From the NCBI RefSeq assembly GCF_030694375.1, contig NZ_JAUXYL010000010.1, positions 49,466-113,465 on the forward strand: 64,000 nucleotides of DNA, given 5' to 3'. Below, in pieces: positions 24,453 through 34,393 of the stretch. The notes beneath the pieces were generated by a model, which did not search any database, had not been told where the DNA came from, and saw only the letters and a list, made by a program, of their open reading frames with translations. Made by a program: the position numbers and the translations under genes. Origin of the DNA: Algoriphagus sp. (GTDB lineage: Bacteria; Bacteroidota; Bacteroidia; Cytophagales; Cyclobacteriaceae). How positions within the stretch are numbered: position 1 is the first letter of the stretch; each line of letters starts with the position of its first letter.

Positions 24453-26645
24453 TTAGAATTCTTTTAGAATAGTCAATTTCTTCTTCAACTTATCTACTTC
24501 CTCTTCGGCTTTTTGAATCTTTATATCAAACTGATCTTTTAGCTTATCTGCTGTTTTTGATGCCGCAAAGTATTCCAAATTGTTTTTCCAAAGGGTGATG
24601 CTGTTTTCCAAATCGGAAATCTGCTTGCGAATTCCGTGCTCTTTTCTGTTTAACGTTTTTATTGAATTTGGATCTGTCTGAATTCGATTCAGATTTAATC
24701 TGAACAAGAAGTCATCGCGATCTGATCCGCTAGGGTCCAGCTTTTCCAAATATTTATCAACGGCATCCTTAAATTGAGCCTGAATTTCTTTGATGTTTTT
24801 CCGAGGAACGAAACCTGTCTCGTTGAATTCAGAAACCCAGGTAGAAAGGGTTTCTTCTTGCAAGTCTGTACCGGCAGCTGCATCCAGAATTTGCTTGATG
24901 ATATCCTGCTTCTTTTTGAGATTCTCTTCAAATTCAGAATTCGCCTGCTTGTTGGAGTTTCTTCGATTGTCAAAGAAAGCATCACAGGCAGCTTTGAATT
25001 TTTTGTAAAGGCCATCTCTGTTTTTCTCCGGAGTCGGACCTAACTTTTTCCATTCCTGCTGCAGCTTCACCAGTTGATTTGCTGTGTTTTGCCAATCTTT
25101 ATTATCCTTCAAGGCATCAGCCTGTGCTATAAGTTCTTCGGCTTTCTTCTGATTGGTAGCTCTGATTTCATCCAGTTCTTTGAAAAACAAATTCTTGTTG
25201 TGAAAGAAATGCTTGAATGCAGCCCAAAACGCTTTGTTGATTTCCTTACCGGCTTCTTTGGTAACGGGTCCGATTTTTTCCCAAGCTTTTTGAATTTCGA
25301 GAATTTCCTTGGTTTTGGTATTCCAATCCTTAATTCGGTCTGCTTTGAAATCAGCAAATGATACCAGTTTGCCAATCAGTGATTCTTTTTCGGTTTGATT
25401 TTGCTTAAAGACTTCTTTTTGTCCTTCAAAGAAGTCTTTTCTCCGATCGTAGACTGCATCAGATGCCGCTTTAAAACGTTGCCAAAGATTTTCTTGTTCT
25501 TCTCTCGGTACAGGACCAATGTGCTTAAATTCCTCGTGGAGTTCATTAAGCATACGAATGGCATCTTTAAGATCTTTTACCTCTTTGAGGGCATCAGCCT
25601 TTTCACAAAGTTCAGTTTTACTTTCAAGATTCTTCTTACGATCAAGTTCCTTCAATTCAAAATAGATGCTACGGTTGTCGTAGAATCTGTCCATCAATGC
25701 ATTAAAACTTGCCCAAAGATTTCTGTTTTGAGCAGTTGGAACCGGGCCTATCGTTTTCCATTCTTCCTGAATGGATTTGATTGTCCCCATGCTGAGTGTA
25801 GTTTCTTCCCCATCGACGAGGTCACGAAGCTTATTCAGCAATTCAGTCTTGGCGCTAAGATTCTTTTCTTTTTGTCTTTCGGCTTCTTTTCTCAACGAAT
25901 TCAACTGATAACGGAAGTCATTAAAGACTTTTAAAAATTCCCGCTCCTCTTCATGTTGACGGTATTCAAAGTCGTCCTCAGCCCCACCTTCGGCTTTAAA
26001 CTTATTCAGCGCTTCTTCTTTGTCTTTTCCGGTTAACTCGTCAAAAGCAGACTTGATTTCGTGTGCAATTTTGTCAAGTTTGAGAATCGGAATATTCTGA
26101 ATTTTATCTTTAAGTAACTTTAAAAGCTGAATCTTGGTCAATCCGGAAAGTTCAACGGGGTCATTCGAATGATCTTCCTCCTCTTCACTTTCTGAGGTTT
26201 CGGTATCGGGAGATTCTTTTTGATCTATTTCATCTGTGACTTCTACTTCCGCAGAGCTGACGACGGTTTCTTCTTCTTGTTCCTCAGAAGCAATTGAAGC
26301 TTCATTTTCCGAAGAATCATCCGTCACTGTGGTGTTTTCAGCACTATCTACAGCAATTGGCTCAGATTCAATCTCAACAGAGTCTTGAGGATTTTCTAGA
26401 ACAGGCTCAACCTCGGCGGCTGGCAGTTCCTTTTCGATGTTGTCTTTCGCCTCAGCAGATGGATTTTCAACGTTAGATTCCGCTTCTATTGAAACAGTAT
26501 CTTCCAGCACAATCTCTTCCTTGGCTTCAGCGGCATCCACTTCTGATTGCTCAACTTGATCTTCTTTATCGATACCCTTTGCTTCATCCAAAGAAGCTTG
26601 AGTCACCTTGTCTTTATCAGACAATTCGTTACTTTTCTCAGTCAT
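24453..26645 (-). CDS. DUF349 repeat protein with long acidic N-terminus
   Basis: Protein of 730 residues. The first 165 or so are Glu/Ser/Val-rich and acidic, probably disordered. The rest has about five DUF349 helical units, each marked by a W..(I/L)GP(V/T)P-type turn (EEWKTIGPVP, EEFKHIGPVP, KAWEKIGPVT, QEWKKLGPTP, SEFNETGFVP), and ends in a coiled coil (DIKIQKAEEEVDKLKKK). The function of DUF349 proteins is unknown. The ATG at 26645 gives MTEKSNEL; the frame upstream to 26678 lacks family features. It lies 48 bp after yqgE. Confidence 0.8.
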   Translation of the reverse strand: MTEKSNELSDKDKVTQASLDEAKGIDKEDQVEQSEVDAAEAKEEIVLEDTVSIEAESNVENPSAEAKDNIEKELPAAEVEPVLENPQDSVEIESEPIAVDSAENTTVTDDSSENEASIASEEQEEETVVSSAEVEVTDEIDQKESPDTETSESEEEEDHSNDPVELSGLTKIQLLKLLKDKIQNIPILKLDKIAHEIKSAFDELTGKDKEEALNKFKAEGGAEDDFEYRQHEEEREFLKVFNDFRYQLNSLRKEAERQKEKNLSAKTELLNKLRDLVDGEETTLSMGTIKSIQEEWKTIGPVPTAQNRNLWASFNALMDRFYDNRSIYFELKELDRKKNLESKTELCEKADALKEVKDLKDAIRMLNELHEEFKHIGPVPREEQENLWQRFKAASDAVYDRRKDFFEGQKEVFKQNQTEKESLIGKLVSFADFKADRIKDWNTKTKEILEIQKAWEKIGPVTKEAGKEINKAFWAAFKHFFHNKNLFFKELDEIRATNQKKAEELIAQADALKDNKDWQNTANQLVKLQQEWKKLGPTPEKNRDGLYKKFKAACDAFFDNRRNSNKQANSEFEENLKKKQDIIKQILDAAAGTDLQEETLSTWVSEFNETGFVPRKNIKEIQAQFKDAVDKYLEKLDPSGSDRDDFLFRLNLNRIQTDPNSIKTLNRKEHGIRKQISDLENSITLWKNNLEYFAASKTADKLKDQFDIKIQKAEEEVDKLKKKLTILKEF

Positions 26646-26693
26646 AAAAACACTACTATTTCGAGGCAATATGGGCAAAAGTAGGCATTTTGC

Positions 26694-27263
26694 CTAATTT
26701 AATCTTGGATCCAGAGGATAATTTGCCATAACCTTAAACTCCCCACCCATGTTTTTTAGGACTACTCTCCATAGTTCATCGGGCGTATTTTTAAGGACAT
26801 TTAAATCAATTTTATTGTCAGAAATTATCCATGTATTCTCGCTAAGTTCGTCGGAAAGTTGACCAGAGCCCCAACCACTGTATCCAATAAAAAATCGAAC
26901 TGAATCAGAGGCCATGGAACCAATTTTCAAATTTTCCACCAATCCTTCAAAATCTCCTCCCCACCATAGTCCTTCTCCTATTGAAATACTTCCTTCAAGT
27001 TTCTTTTCACCGAAATAGATAAAGTGCAAGGTATTTTGCTCAACCGGTCCACCCACGAAAATTTCAGATTCCAAGAAAGATAGCTCCTCAACAAGTTCGC
27101 TTAAATGCAAAATTGATGGTTTGTTCAAAACCAATCCAAAACTTCCTTCCGAATTATGTTCACAAAGTAATACAACAGAACGTACGAAGTTTTCATCCTG
27201 TAAAAAGGGTTCTGAGATTAATAGGTTACCAGCCTGTGGAATTTTAGAAGGATCGTTTGTCAT
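26694..27263 (-). CDS. yqgE: YqgE/AlgH family protein
   Basis: Protein of 189 residues in the widespread UPF0301 family. It has the family motifs FVGGPVEQ and GYSGWGSGQLSDEL. Members are small cytoplasmic proteins of uncertain function; the Pseudomonas name AlgH refers to alginate regulation, which is not implied here. It is divergent from pdxH, with 103 bp between them. Confidence 0.9.
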   Translation of the reverse strand: MTNDPSKIPQAGNLLISEPFLQDENFVRSVVLLCEHNSEGSFGLVLNKPSILHLSELVEELSFLESEIFVGGPVEQNTLHFIYFGEKKLEGSISIGEGLWWGGDFEGLVENLKIGSMASDSVRFFIGYSGWGSGQLSDELSENTWIISDNKIDLNVLKNTPDELWRVVLKNMGGEFKVMANYPLDPRLN

Positions 27264-27366
27264 TTGTTTATCTTTCCTTTTCAGTGAAAAATATAGGCTT
27301 AAATTTTAAAAAACCAATGGCTGTGGTACTTTTAACAAGTAATTTAAAATTCTTTTCAAAAGCCAA

Positions 27367-28002
27367 ATGAAGCTATCCGAAATACGCAAAGACTACACAA
27401 TCAAATCTCTGGATTTCAATGATGTAAGTTTTGACCCCTTTAATCAGTTCAGAGTTTGGTTGGATGAGGCTATTGATGCGGAAGTTCCTGAAGTTAATGC
27501 CATGTGTCTTTCCACGCTTGGATTAAATGGATTTCCCAATGCCAGAATTGTACTCTTGAAAGAAATGGATCATGGATTTGTCTTTTTTACTAATTATAAA
27601 AGTGAAAAAGGACAAGAAATTGAAGCCAATCCAAAAGCATCAATAACATTTTTCTGGCCCGAATTGGAACGACAAGTTAGAATCATGGGATTGATAGAAA
27701 AAGTAAGTGAAAAAGAATCCGATGAATATTTTCTTTCCCGTCCTAAAGGATCACAAATCGGAGCTTGGACATCACCTCAAAGTGCTACGATTGCGGATCG
27801 GAATGAATTAAATAGCCGCCTTGAGGAAATGGAAAAGCGATTTTCCAGTGAACCGCTCACCCGACCTGATTTTTGGGGAGGATATCGCCTTTTGCCATTC
27901 AAGATTGAATTTTGGCAGGGAAGACCAAGCCGACTTCATGATAGAATCTGTTATGAAAAACAGTCAGATGGTTCTTGGAAAATTTCAAGACTAGCTCCCT
28001 AA
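27367..28002 (+). CDS. pdxH: Pyridoxamine 5'-phosphate oxidase
   Basis: FMN enzyme of 211 residues that oxidises pyridoxine or pyridoxamine 5'-phosphate to pyridoxal 5'-phosphate. Motifs are RIVLLKEMD, FFTNYKSEKG, ITFFWPELERQVRI, SRPKGSQIGAW and the C-terminal WQGRPSRLHDR with substrate-binding Arg and His. It is complete from ATG 27367. Its stop is directly adjacent to the stop of the convergent bshB1 gene, with no spacer, so no separate terminators lie between them. Confidence 0.95.
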   Translation: MKLSEIRKDYTIKSLDFNDVSFDPFNQFRVWLDEAIDAEVPEVNAMCLSTLGLNGFPNARIVLLKEMDHGFVFFTNYKSEKGQEIEANPKASITFFWPELERQVRIMGLIEKVSEKESDEYFLSRPKGSQIGAWTSPQSATIADRNELNSRLEEMEKRFSSEPLTRPDFWGGYRLLPFKIEFWQGRPSRLHDRICYEKQSDGSWKISRLAP

Positions 28003-28722
28003 TCACTTAAGATCAAAAAGATTACTTACACCTATAAATCTTTCCACAGTAAACCCTTCTCCGTATTTGGTCAGAATCCGATGGCCTAATTCCCTTGCCC
28101 GTGATTCGATAAATGGAAGAAACTCAGGAGATGAGATAAAACTTGTAGGTTCTTGGCTACCGGGATCATAAAATTGTGATTTAAACGCCATGATACTGGC
28201 AATTTTGATTTCCCAAAATTCAGATACATCAACAATAAAATCAGGTTGGATGTAATTATTCTGAATATAGTGGTACACAAACTTAGGCCTCCAGGGGTCT
28301 TGAGGCTGCTCTTCAAGGCTTGTTTCTATCTTTCGCAAGCCACTCATAAAACAGGCATGAGTAGCCAAAGAAGCCCCTTTTCCATGGTCCGGATGGCGAT
28401 CGGTCACCGCATTTGCCAAAACTATTTCCGGTTGATACTTTCGGATTATTTTGATCAGTTCATGCTGGTGTTTTGTGTCGTCTTTGAAATATATATCCTC
28501 GAAACCCAAATTTTCCCGTGCAGAAAGCCCGAGGATTTTAGCGGCTTCTTCGGCTTCCTCAATTCGAGTTTCAGGAGTTCCTCTTGTCCCCATTTCACCA
28601 CGGGTGAGGTCTACAATCCCAACCTTTAAACCTTTGGCAACATGTGCAGCAATCGTACCTGCGCATCCCAATTCAGCATCATCAGGGTGTGCTGCAATAA
28701 CTAAAATATCAAGTTTTGTCAT
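28003..28722 (-). CDS. bshB1: Bacillithiol biosynthesis deacetylase BshB1
   Basis: Zinc deacetylase of 239 residues of the LmbE family. It removes acetyl from GlcNAc-malate in bacillithiol synthesis. The zinc ligands are His12 and Asp15 in AAHPDDAELG and His113 in RHPDH. RGEMGTRGTPETR and the NLGFEDIYF segment fit BshB1 rather than other LmbE enzymes. Bacillithiol is made by Bacteroidota, which supports the taxonomy. It lies directly after an M23 peptidase gene. Confidence 0.9.
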   Translation of the reverse strand: MTKLDILVIAAHPDDAELGCAGTIAAHVAKGLKVGIVDLTRGEMGTRGTPETRIEEAEEAAKILGLSARENLGFEDIYFKDDTKHQHELIKIIRKYQPEIVLANAVTDRHPDHGKGASLATHACFMSGLRKIETSLEEQPQDPWRPKFVYHYIQNNYIQPDFIVDVSEFWEIKIASIMAFKSQFYDPGSQEPTSFISSPEFLPFIESRARELGHRILTKYGEGFTVERFIGVSNLFDLK

Positions 28723-28733
28723 GTTTCCGCAAA

Positions 28734-29777
28734 TTATTTAACCCTTAAATTTTGGCCTACACGCAATACAGTTCTTGTGCTAATGCTATTCAATCGTGTC
28801 AATTGAGTCACTGTCACACCATATTTTCTACTGATAGAGCCGAGGGTATCCCCTCTTTTTACTTTATGGTAAGCGGCAGTTCTAGCTTGAACCGCCTGTC
28901 CAAAAAGTTCTTTTGAAACTAATAAATCCTGAACTGAAATTGTGTTGCTCCCAAAATCATAGACGCGTTCAGGGTCAAACGGGACACCTTTATACCTCAA
29001 TTCGTAGTGCAAATGCGGTCCAGTACTTCGCCCTGTCGATCCACCCCTACCCAATAAATCGCCGGCTTTCATTTCGTCTCCAACTTCGGCTACATGCTTT
29101 GACAAATGTCCATAGACAGTTTCAAGACCATTTTTGTGTCGAACCACATAAAAATACCCATACCCATACCGATCATATGATTTGACACGGACAATCCCAT
29201 CAAAAGCCGAATAAACCGGATCGCCTGTATCCAAATCCAAGTCTGTACCATAATGCATTCTTCTCCAGCGATAGCCATATTTGGAGTTGATGATGGTTTT
29301 TTCAAGCGGCATTTTCCAATCCAAACCATACCTTGGATCGTAAAGCCTTAGACTAAGGCTATCCGTGAAGTTCCGGATATCAAAATTATAGATATCTACT
29401 TTTTGGCTATCCCAATTTGAAAAATATTCAAAGGCTGTCACCCAGATACTGTCAATCTGAATTTGCTCGGAAACTCTGATCATTTGATTAGTTGGAGACC
29501 AGGACATCACATTTCGATCTTCACTTATTATTGACTGAATCCGAGCGAGGTTCACATCATATTGAAAAATCATAGAATCAGTCTGAGAAGATAAAGTTCG
29601 CAGGTATGAATCTTGGTCAAATTGCCTCAGTTCGATATTTCTTCGTTCCTGGGCAGTTGCTGGAGTTGTGGTAGTGTTTCTCTTAATAATCTTTGGAAAA
29701 ACTTGAGCATTGGCTTCAAAAAAACCAATGCTCAATAGTATTCCAAGAATTACTTTCAGATTAAAGTTACTCATCAA
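28734..29777 (-). CDS. M23 metallopeptidase with LysM domain
   Basis: Secreted endopeptidase of 347 residues that probably cuts peptidoglycan cross-links. It has a Sec signal (1-24, ANA). The LytM domain has ligands His175 and Asp179 in MHYGTD and His257 in HLH, with His224 nearby. A LysM domain forms the C-terminus (about 302-347, YHKVKRGDTLGSISRKYGV). Methionines at 1 and 2 are both possible starts. It lies 6 bp after trxB, so they probably share a transcript. Confidence 0.9.
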   Translation of the reverse strand: MMSNFNLKVILGILLSIGFFEANAQVFPKIIKRNTTTTPATAQERRNIELRQFDQDSYLRTLSSQTDSMIFQYDVNLARIQSIISEDRNVMSWSPTNQMIRVSEQIQIDSIWVTAFEYFSNWDSQKVDIYNFDIRNFTDSLSLRLYDPRYGLDWKMPLEKTIINSKYGYRWRRMHYGTDLDLDTGDPVYSAFDGIVRVKSYDRYGYGYFYVVRHKNGLETVYGHLSKHVAEVGDEMKAGDLLGRGGSTGRSTGPHLHYELRYKGVPFDPERVYDFGSNTISVQDLLVSKELFGQAVQARTAAYHKVKRGDTLGSISRKYGVTVTQLTRLNSISTRTVLRVGQNLRVK

Positions 29778-29783
29778 TTAAAT

Positions 29784-30728
29784 TTAATGATTCTCTTGTG
29801 AAGCAAGGAAGCGCTCTGCATCCAATGCAGCCATGCAACCTGTACCTGCTGCAGTAACGGCCTGTCTGTAAACGTGATCCTGCGCATCACCACATGCAAA
29901 TACACCTTCCACATTTGTCTTGGTACTTCCCGGAATTGTTTTGATATATCCTGAAGAATCCATGTGAATAAATTCCTTGAAAATTCCGGTATTGGGCTCG
30001 TGTCCAATAGCAACAAAGAAGCCAGAAATTGGTATTTCGCGCTTTTCTCCTGTTTTATTGTTCATGACTCTTACACCAGTGACCTCTTCTTCCCCCAAGA
30101 TCTCATCAGTCTCTGTGTTCCAAAGAATTTCAATTTTTGGATTATTGATGACTCTCTTTTGCATGATCTGAGAGGCCCTCATTTCGTCTCTTCTCACAAT
30201 CATGTATACTTTAGAACAAATGTTGGATAAATAAGACGCCTCTTCACAGGCCGTATCTCCTGCGCCAACAATTGCAACTTCCTGACCTTTAAAGAAGAAC
30301 CCATCGCATACAGCACAGGCTGATACACCTTTTCCATTCAACCTGGATTCACTTTCTATCCCAAGCCACTTAGCTGAAGCACCTGTGGAAATAATGACTG
30401 TGTCTGCATGAATGGTAATTTGATCATCGACAGTAACCTCACGGGGTGTAGCGTTAAAATCGACTTTTGTCACCATTCCATAACGCACAGAAGTACCAAA
30501 TCTTTCAGCCTGCTTCCTGAAATCTTCCATCATTTCCGGGCCCATTACTCCGTCAGGATAGCCAGGATAATTTTCTACATCATTGGTAATTGTAAGCTGT
30601 CCTCCCGGTTGTGGTCCAGTATACAAGATCGGTGATAATCCTGCACGGGCAGCATAAATTGCGGCTGTGTAGCCGGCGGGCCCTGATCCTATGATCATTA
30701 CTTTGGCCCGTTCAATTTCTTGATTCAT
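29784..30728 (-). CDS. trxB: Thioredoxin-disulfide reductase
   Basis: NADPH-dependent flavoenzyme of 314 residues that reduces thioredoxin. FAD loop GSGPAGYTAAIYAARAG is at 14-30, the redox pair is Cys138-Ala-Val-Cys141, NADPH loop GAGDTACEEA follows, and the C-terminal FAD motif is FACGDAQDHVYRQAVTAAGTG. All parts are intact. It is transcribed with the M23 and bshB1 genes. Confidence 0.96.
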   Translation of the reverse strand: MNQEIERAKVMIIGSGPAGYTAAIYAARAGLSPILYTGPQPGGQLTITNDVENYPGYPDGVMGPEMMEDFRKQAERFGTSVRYGMVTKVDFNATPREVTVDDQITIHADTVIISTGASAKWLGIESESRLNGKGVSACAVCDGFFFKGQEVAIVGAGDTACEEASYLSNICSKVYMIVRRDEMRASQIMQKRVINNPKIEILWNTETDEILGEEEVTGVRVMNNKTGEKREIPISGFFVAIGHEPNTGIFKEFIHMDSSGYIKTIPGSTKTNVEGVFACGDAQDHVYRQAVTAAGTGCMAALDAERFLASQENH

Positions 30729-30862
30729 CTCTTGATTGCTTAAATCGTTTAAATTTTGTCATTTCTGAATATGAAACAAAACTCAGGGAAGTTAAAATTC
30801 CCAAAGTGAAAGATTGTCACTTATACTCAGTCAAATAATTTTCCTCAAAAGGAATCGAAAAA

Positions 30863-30884
30863 AAAAGGGGCCTAAGCCCCTTTT
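30863..30884 (-). terminator. Rho-independent terminator of rpoD
   Basis: Perfect stem aaaaggggc / gccccttttt-type (9 bp, loop ctaa) 7 bp after the stop codon. On the minus strand it is followed by a run of T (complement of the A-tract at 30858-30862). Confidence 0.92.
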
Positions 30885-30890
30885 GATAAT

Positions 30891-31754
30891 TTATCCCAGA
30901 TAAGGTTTAAGCGTCTTACTCCTTGAAGTATGACGAAGCCTTCGAATGGCTTTTTCTTTTATCTGTCTTACTCTTTCACGAGTTAAATTAAACTTTTCAC
31001 CGATTTCTTCCAGCGTCATTGCGTGTTCGCCATTGAGACCAAAGTAAAGCGTGATAACATCAGCCTCTCTTTGAGTCAGGGTGGAGAGTGCACGCTGTAC
31101 TTCTTTACGAAGTGAATCAGTCATCAAACCATCATCCGGCTTCTCATCTCCATCATTTTCCAAAACGTCAAGGAGACTGTTTTCTTCCCCCTGTACAAAT
31201 GGAGCATCCATCGATACATGACGTCCAGAGATCTTCATTGTATCAACAACCTCTGAAGCAGACACTTCGAGTACCTCAGCTAATTCTTCCGGAGAAGGTT
31301 CACGCTCAAACTTTTGTTCCAATTCACTAAAGGTTTTGGAAATTTTGTTTAGAGATCCCACCCTGTTCAACGGTAGACGAACGATTCTTGATTGCTCGGC
31401 CAATGCCTGCAAAATCGACTGTCTGATCCACCAAACTGCGTAGGATATGAACTTAAAACCTCTGGTTTCGTCAAATCGCTGTGCAGCTTTGATTAGACCT
31501 AGGTTGCCCTCATTGATCAAATCTCCGAGAGAAAGACCTTGATTTTGGTATTGTTTGGCAACAGACACCACAAAACGAAGGTTTGCCTTTGTCAATTTTT
31601 CGAGCGCAAGTTGATCGCCTTCACGAATTCTTTTTGCCAAAACTACCTCTTCATCTGCTGTCAACAGATCAACCTTTCCAATTTCCTGCAAGTATTTATC
31701 CAGGGATTGGGATTCTCTGTTGGTAATCTGTTTGCTAATTTTTAGCTGCCTCAT
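30891..31754 (-). CDS. rpoD: RNA polymerase primary sigma factor
   Basis: Sigma-70 factor of 287 residues. The product is short, as in other Bacteroidota, because sigma region 1.1 and the non-conserved region are absent. Region 1.2 is [18 protein letters not shown], region 2 contains [30 protein letters not shown], region 3 [18 protein letters not shown], and region 4 LTLEEIG-type helix [29 protein letters not shown]. It recognises the unusual TAnnTTTG promoters of the phylum. It lies downstream of pnp but 67 bp separate them. Confidence 0.95.
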   Translation of the reverse strand: MRQLKISKQITNRESQSLDKYLQEIGKVDLLTADEEVVLAKRIREGDQLALEKLTKANLRFVVSVAKQYQNQGLSLGDLINEGNLGLIKAAQRFDETRGFKFISYAVWWIRQSILQALAEQSRIVRLPLNRVGSLNKISKTFSELEQKFEREPSPEELAEVLEVSASEVVDTMKISGRHVSMDAPFVQGEENSLLDVLENDGDEKPDDGLMTDSLRKEVQRALSTLTQREADVITLYFGLNGEHAMTLEEIGEKFNLTRERVRQIKEKAIRRLRHTSRSKTLKPYLG

Positions 31755-31821
31755 TCAATATAGAATTTGAGAAATAAATTTTTAATGTTTTAAGATAGTC
31801 AATTGTTGATCAAGCATGACC

Positions 31822-33957
31822 TCAAGAAACAGGTTTTTCTGGCTTTGGTAAAAGAACCTTTCTTGAAAGCTTAAATTTGCCTGTCTTTTTATCTACGTCA
31901 ATCAATTTGACCATAATCTCTTCACCGGGTTCAAGTACACCTTCCATACTTTCCAAACGTTCCCACTTCACCTCAGAGATATGGAGTAAACCATCTTTGC
32001 CTGGCATAAATTCCACAAAGGCACCGAAAGGTTGAATATTTTTCACTTTTCCGGTATAAGTCTCGCCAATTTCAGGTTGAGCTACTATCGCTTTAATTCT
32101 TCTGATAGCCGCATCCATATTAGACTGATTAGCAGAGAATACATTGATCTTACCTTGATTGTCGATTTCTTCAATGATGATTGTGGTAGAAGTGTCTTTT
32201 TGGATTTCTTGGATCACTTTTCCTCCAGGTCCAATAACCGCACCAATCAATTCCTTAGGAATCCACATCATAAATGAACGTGGCGTGTGCGGTTTCAAAT
32301 CAGCTTTTGGAGCTGCAAGAGTTTTGGTGATTTCATCAAGTATGTGAAGACGTCCTTCTTTTGCCTGATATAAAGCTTCCTTCAATACTGAATAATCCAG
32401 TCCTTCAACCTTAAGGTCCATCTGGCATGCAGTAATTCCTTTTGCTGTGCCTGTGACTTTAAAATCCATGTCACCCAAGTGATCTTCGTCTCCTAAGATG
32501 TCAGAAAGAATGGCATACTTTCCCGTTTTTGCGTCGGAAATCATTCCCATCGCAATTCCTGTCACAGGTGCTTTGATAGGAATACCAGCATCCATCAAGG
32601 CCAAAGAGCCTGCACAAACTGTTGCCATAGAAGAAGAACCATTTGATTCCAAAATATCCGAAACGATACGGATGGTGTATGGATTCTCATTATCTGCTGG
32701 AAGAACTTTTTTCAAAGCTCTCATCGCAAGATTTCCATGTCCTACTTCCCGTCTTCCTGGGCCTCTGTTGATTTTAACTTCGCCCGTAGAGAATCCCGGG
32801 AAATTATAGTGAAGGTAAAATTTATTGTAACCAGAAATCATCGCGCCATCTACCATCTGCTCGTCCATTTTGGTACCAAGCGTACAAGTGGTAATAGACT
32901 GTGTTTCACCTCTGGTAAAAATAGCCGATCCATGTGCCGATGGAAGATAATCCACTACTGACCAAATAGGTCTGATTTCATTTAAGGCTCTACCGTCTAA
33001 TCTCTTTTTGGTTTCAAGAGTTAAATTACGAGCAGCTTCCTTGTGAATTTTATGAAAATATGGCCCGATCAAGCTGGTCTCAAAACCATGATCTTCACCT
33101 AATCCATTAACAAATTCTTCTTTTATCTTTTTAACAAGATCAGAACGCTCTGACTTATTTGCGATTTGCTTAGAAACCGACTCAAAAAGTTTTCCATAGA
33201 GCTCAGACTTCATTTTGTCAAAAAGCGCAGGATCAGATTTTTCGTGGTTATATATTCGCTTCACTTCTTTACCCACTGCTTTGGTCAATTCCATTTGAAC
33301 ATCGCAATGTCTTTTAATTTCCTCATGAGCATACTGAAGTGCTTCCACCATCTCGTCTTCGGAGATTTCGTTTGCTTCACCTTCTACCATAAGAATGTAA
33401 TCCTTCGAACCGGCAACTATAAATTCCATGGAGGATTTTTCGAGTTGCGCAGGAGTTGGATTCAGGATCAAGGCTCCATCAAGCTTTGCTACTCGAACTT
33501 CTGATATAGGTCCGTTGAATGGAATGTCCGAAACCGCCAAAGCTGCAGATGCAGCTAATCCAGCCAAGCAATCAGGCAAAACGTTTTCGTCTGCTGACAT
33601 TAATGTGATGGACACATTGGTATCTGCATGATAATCATCTGGAAAAATCGGACGAATGGCGCGATCTACAATTCGGCTAATTAAAATCTCGTAATCAGAA
33701 AGTCTACCCTCTCTTTTCAAAAATCCTCCCGGGATTTTTCCCGAAGCTGCAAACTTCTCTTGGTAATCAACTGACATAGGTAAAAAGTCGACCCCTTCAC
33801 CAGCTTCTTTTTTTGATACAACTGTAGCCAAAATCATGGCTTTACCCATTCTCACGACTACTGCACCATCTGCTTGTTTGGCAAGTGCTCCTGTTTCAAT
33901 AGTGATTTCTCTGCCATCCTGTAAGTGGATGGTCTTTGTAATTAAATTTGGTAACAT
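31822..33957 (-). CDS. pnp: Polyribonucleotide nucleotidyltransferase
   Basis: Phosphorolytic 3'-5' exoribonuclease of 711 residues. Two RNase PH domains (about 10-230 and 330-545) flank a helical linker, followed by a KH domain ([18 protein letters not shown]) and an S1 domain ([32 protein letters not shown]). All domains are present. It follows rpsO, as in many bacteria, though a strong terminator sits between them, so pnp probably uses its own promoter or readthrough. Confidence 0.97.
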   Translation of the reverse strand: MLPNLITKTIHLQDGREITIETGALAKQADGAVVVRMGKAMILATVVSKKEAGEGVDFLPMSVDYQEKFAASGKIPGGFLKREGRLSDYEILISRIVDRAIRPIFPDDYHADTNVSITLMSADENVLPDCLAGLAASAALAVSDIPFNGPISEVRVAKLDGALILNPTPAQLEKSSMEFIVAGSKDYILMVEGEANEISEDEMVEALQYAHEEIKRHCDVQMELTKAVGKEVKRIYNHEKSDPALFDKMKSELYGKLFESVSKQIANKSERSDLVKKIKEEFVNGLGEDHGFETSLIGPYFHKIHKEAARNLTLETKKRLDGRALNEIRPIWSVVDYLPSAHGSAIFTRGETQSITTCTLGTKMDEQMVDGAMISGYNKFYLHYNFPGFSTGEVKINRGPGRREVGHGNLAMRALKKVLPADNENPYTIRIVSDILESNGSSSMATVCAGSLALMDAGIPIKAPVTGIAMGMISDAKTGKYAILSDILGDEDHLGDMDFKVTGTAKGITACQMDLKVEGLDYSVLKEALYQAKEGRLHILDEITKTLAAPKADLKPHTPRSFMMWIPKELIGAVIGPGGKVIQEIQKDTSTTIIIEEIDNQGKINVFSANQSNMDAAIRRIKAIVAQPEIGETYTGKVKNIQPFGAFVEFMPGKDGLLHISEVKWERLESMEGVLEPGEEIMVKLIDVDKKTGKFKLSRKVLLPKPEKPVS

Positions 33958-34021
33958 AAATGGTTGTTTGTGTAGTTTCTTCGGTTTGAAAAATTTCTGC
34001 CTCTAGCTTAAAAAAGAAAAA

Positions 34022-34050
34022 AGTAAGGTTTTCATTTTGAAAACCTTACT
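34022..34050 (-). terminator. Terminator between rpsO and pnp
   Basis: Perfect 12-bp stem agtaaggttttc / gaaaaccttact with loop attttt-type, 7 bp after the rpsO stop on the minus strand, followed by a T/C-rich tract toward pnp. Confidence 0.9.
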
Positions 34051-34056
34051 AATGGG

Positions 34057-34332
34057 TTATTTTCTAATTCCGAGCTCAGCAATTATAGATCTGTAACGCT
34101 CGATTTCTTTCTTATGGAGGTAATCCAGTAGGCTTCTTCTCTTACCTACCAGCTTCAACAAACCCAATCTCGTAGAGTGATCCTTTTTATTTGACTTTAA
34201 ATGCTCAGTCAAATGTTGGATTCTGTGGGTGAAGAGGGCAATCTGTGATTCAGGAGATCCTGTATCGTTTGCAGATTTTAACCGTCCATGATTTTGAAAC
34301 AACTCTTGTTTTTTCTCTGGTGTTAAATACAT
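34057..34332 (-). CDS. rpsO: 30S ribosomal protein S15
   Basis: Ribosomal protein of 91 residues that binds the central domain of 16S rRNA. Signatures include [49 protein letters not shown]. Length matches the usual 88-91. It is transcribed toward pnp, with a terminator in the gap. Confidence 0.97.
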   Translation of the reverse strand: MYLTPEKKQELFQNHGRLKSANDTGSPESQIALFTHRIQHLTEHLKSNKKDHSTRLGLLKLVGKRRSLLDYLHKKEIERYRSIIAELGIRK

Positions 34333-34393
34333 GTTTAGCTAAATTAATTAAAACAGTCACAAATGTAAGACTATTATTTCAAAAAGTAAATAT

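Noticed and set aside
24774..25043. Several plus-strand frames of 70-95 codons in the DUF349 gene
   Set aside because: They are antisense reflections of the Lys/Glu-rich coding strand, giving Phe/Leu-rich products without features.
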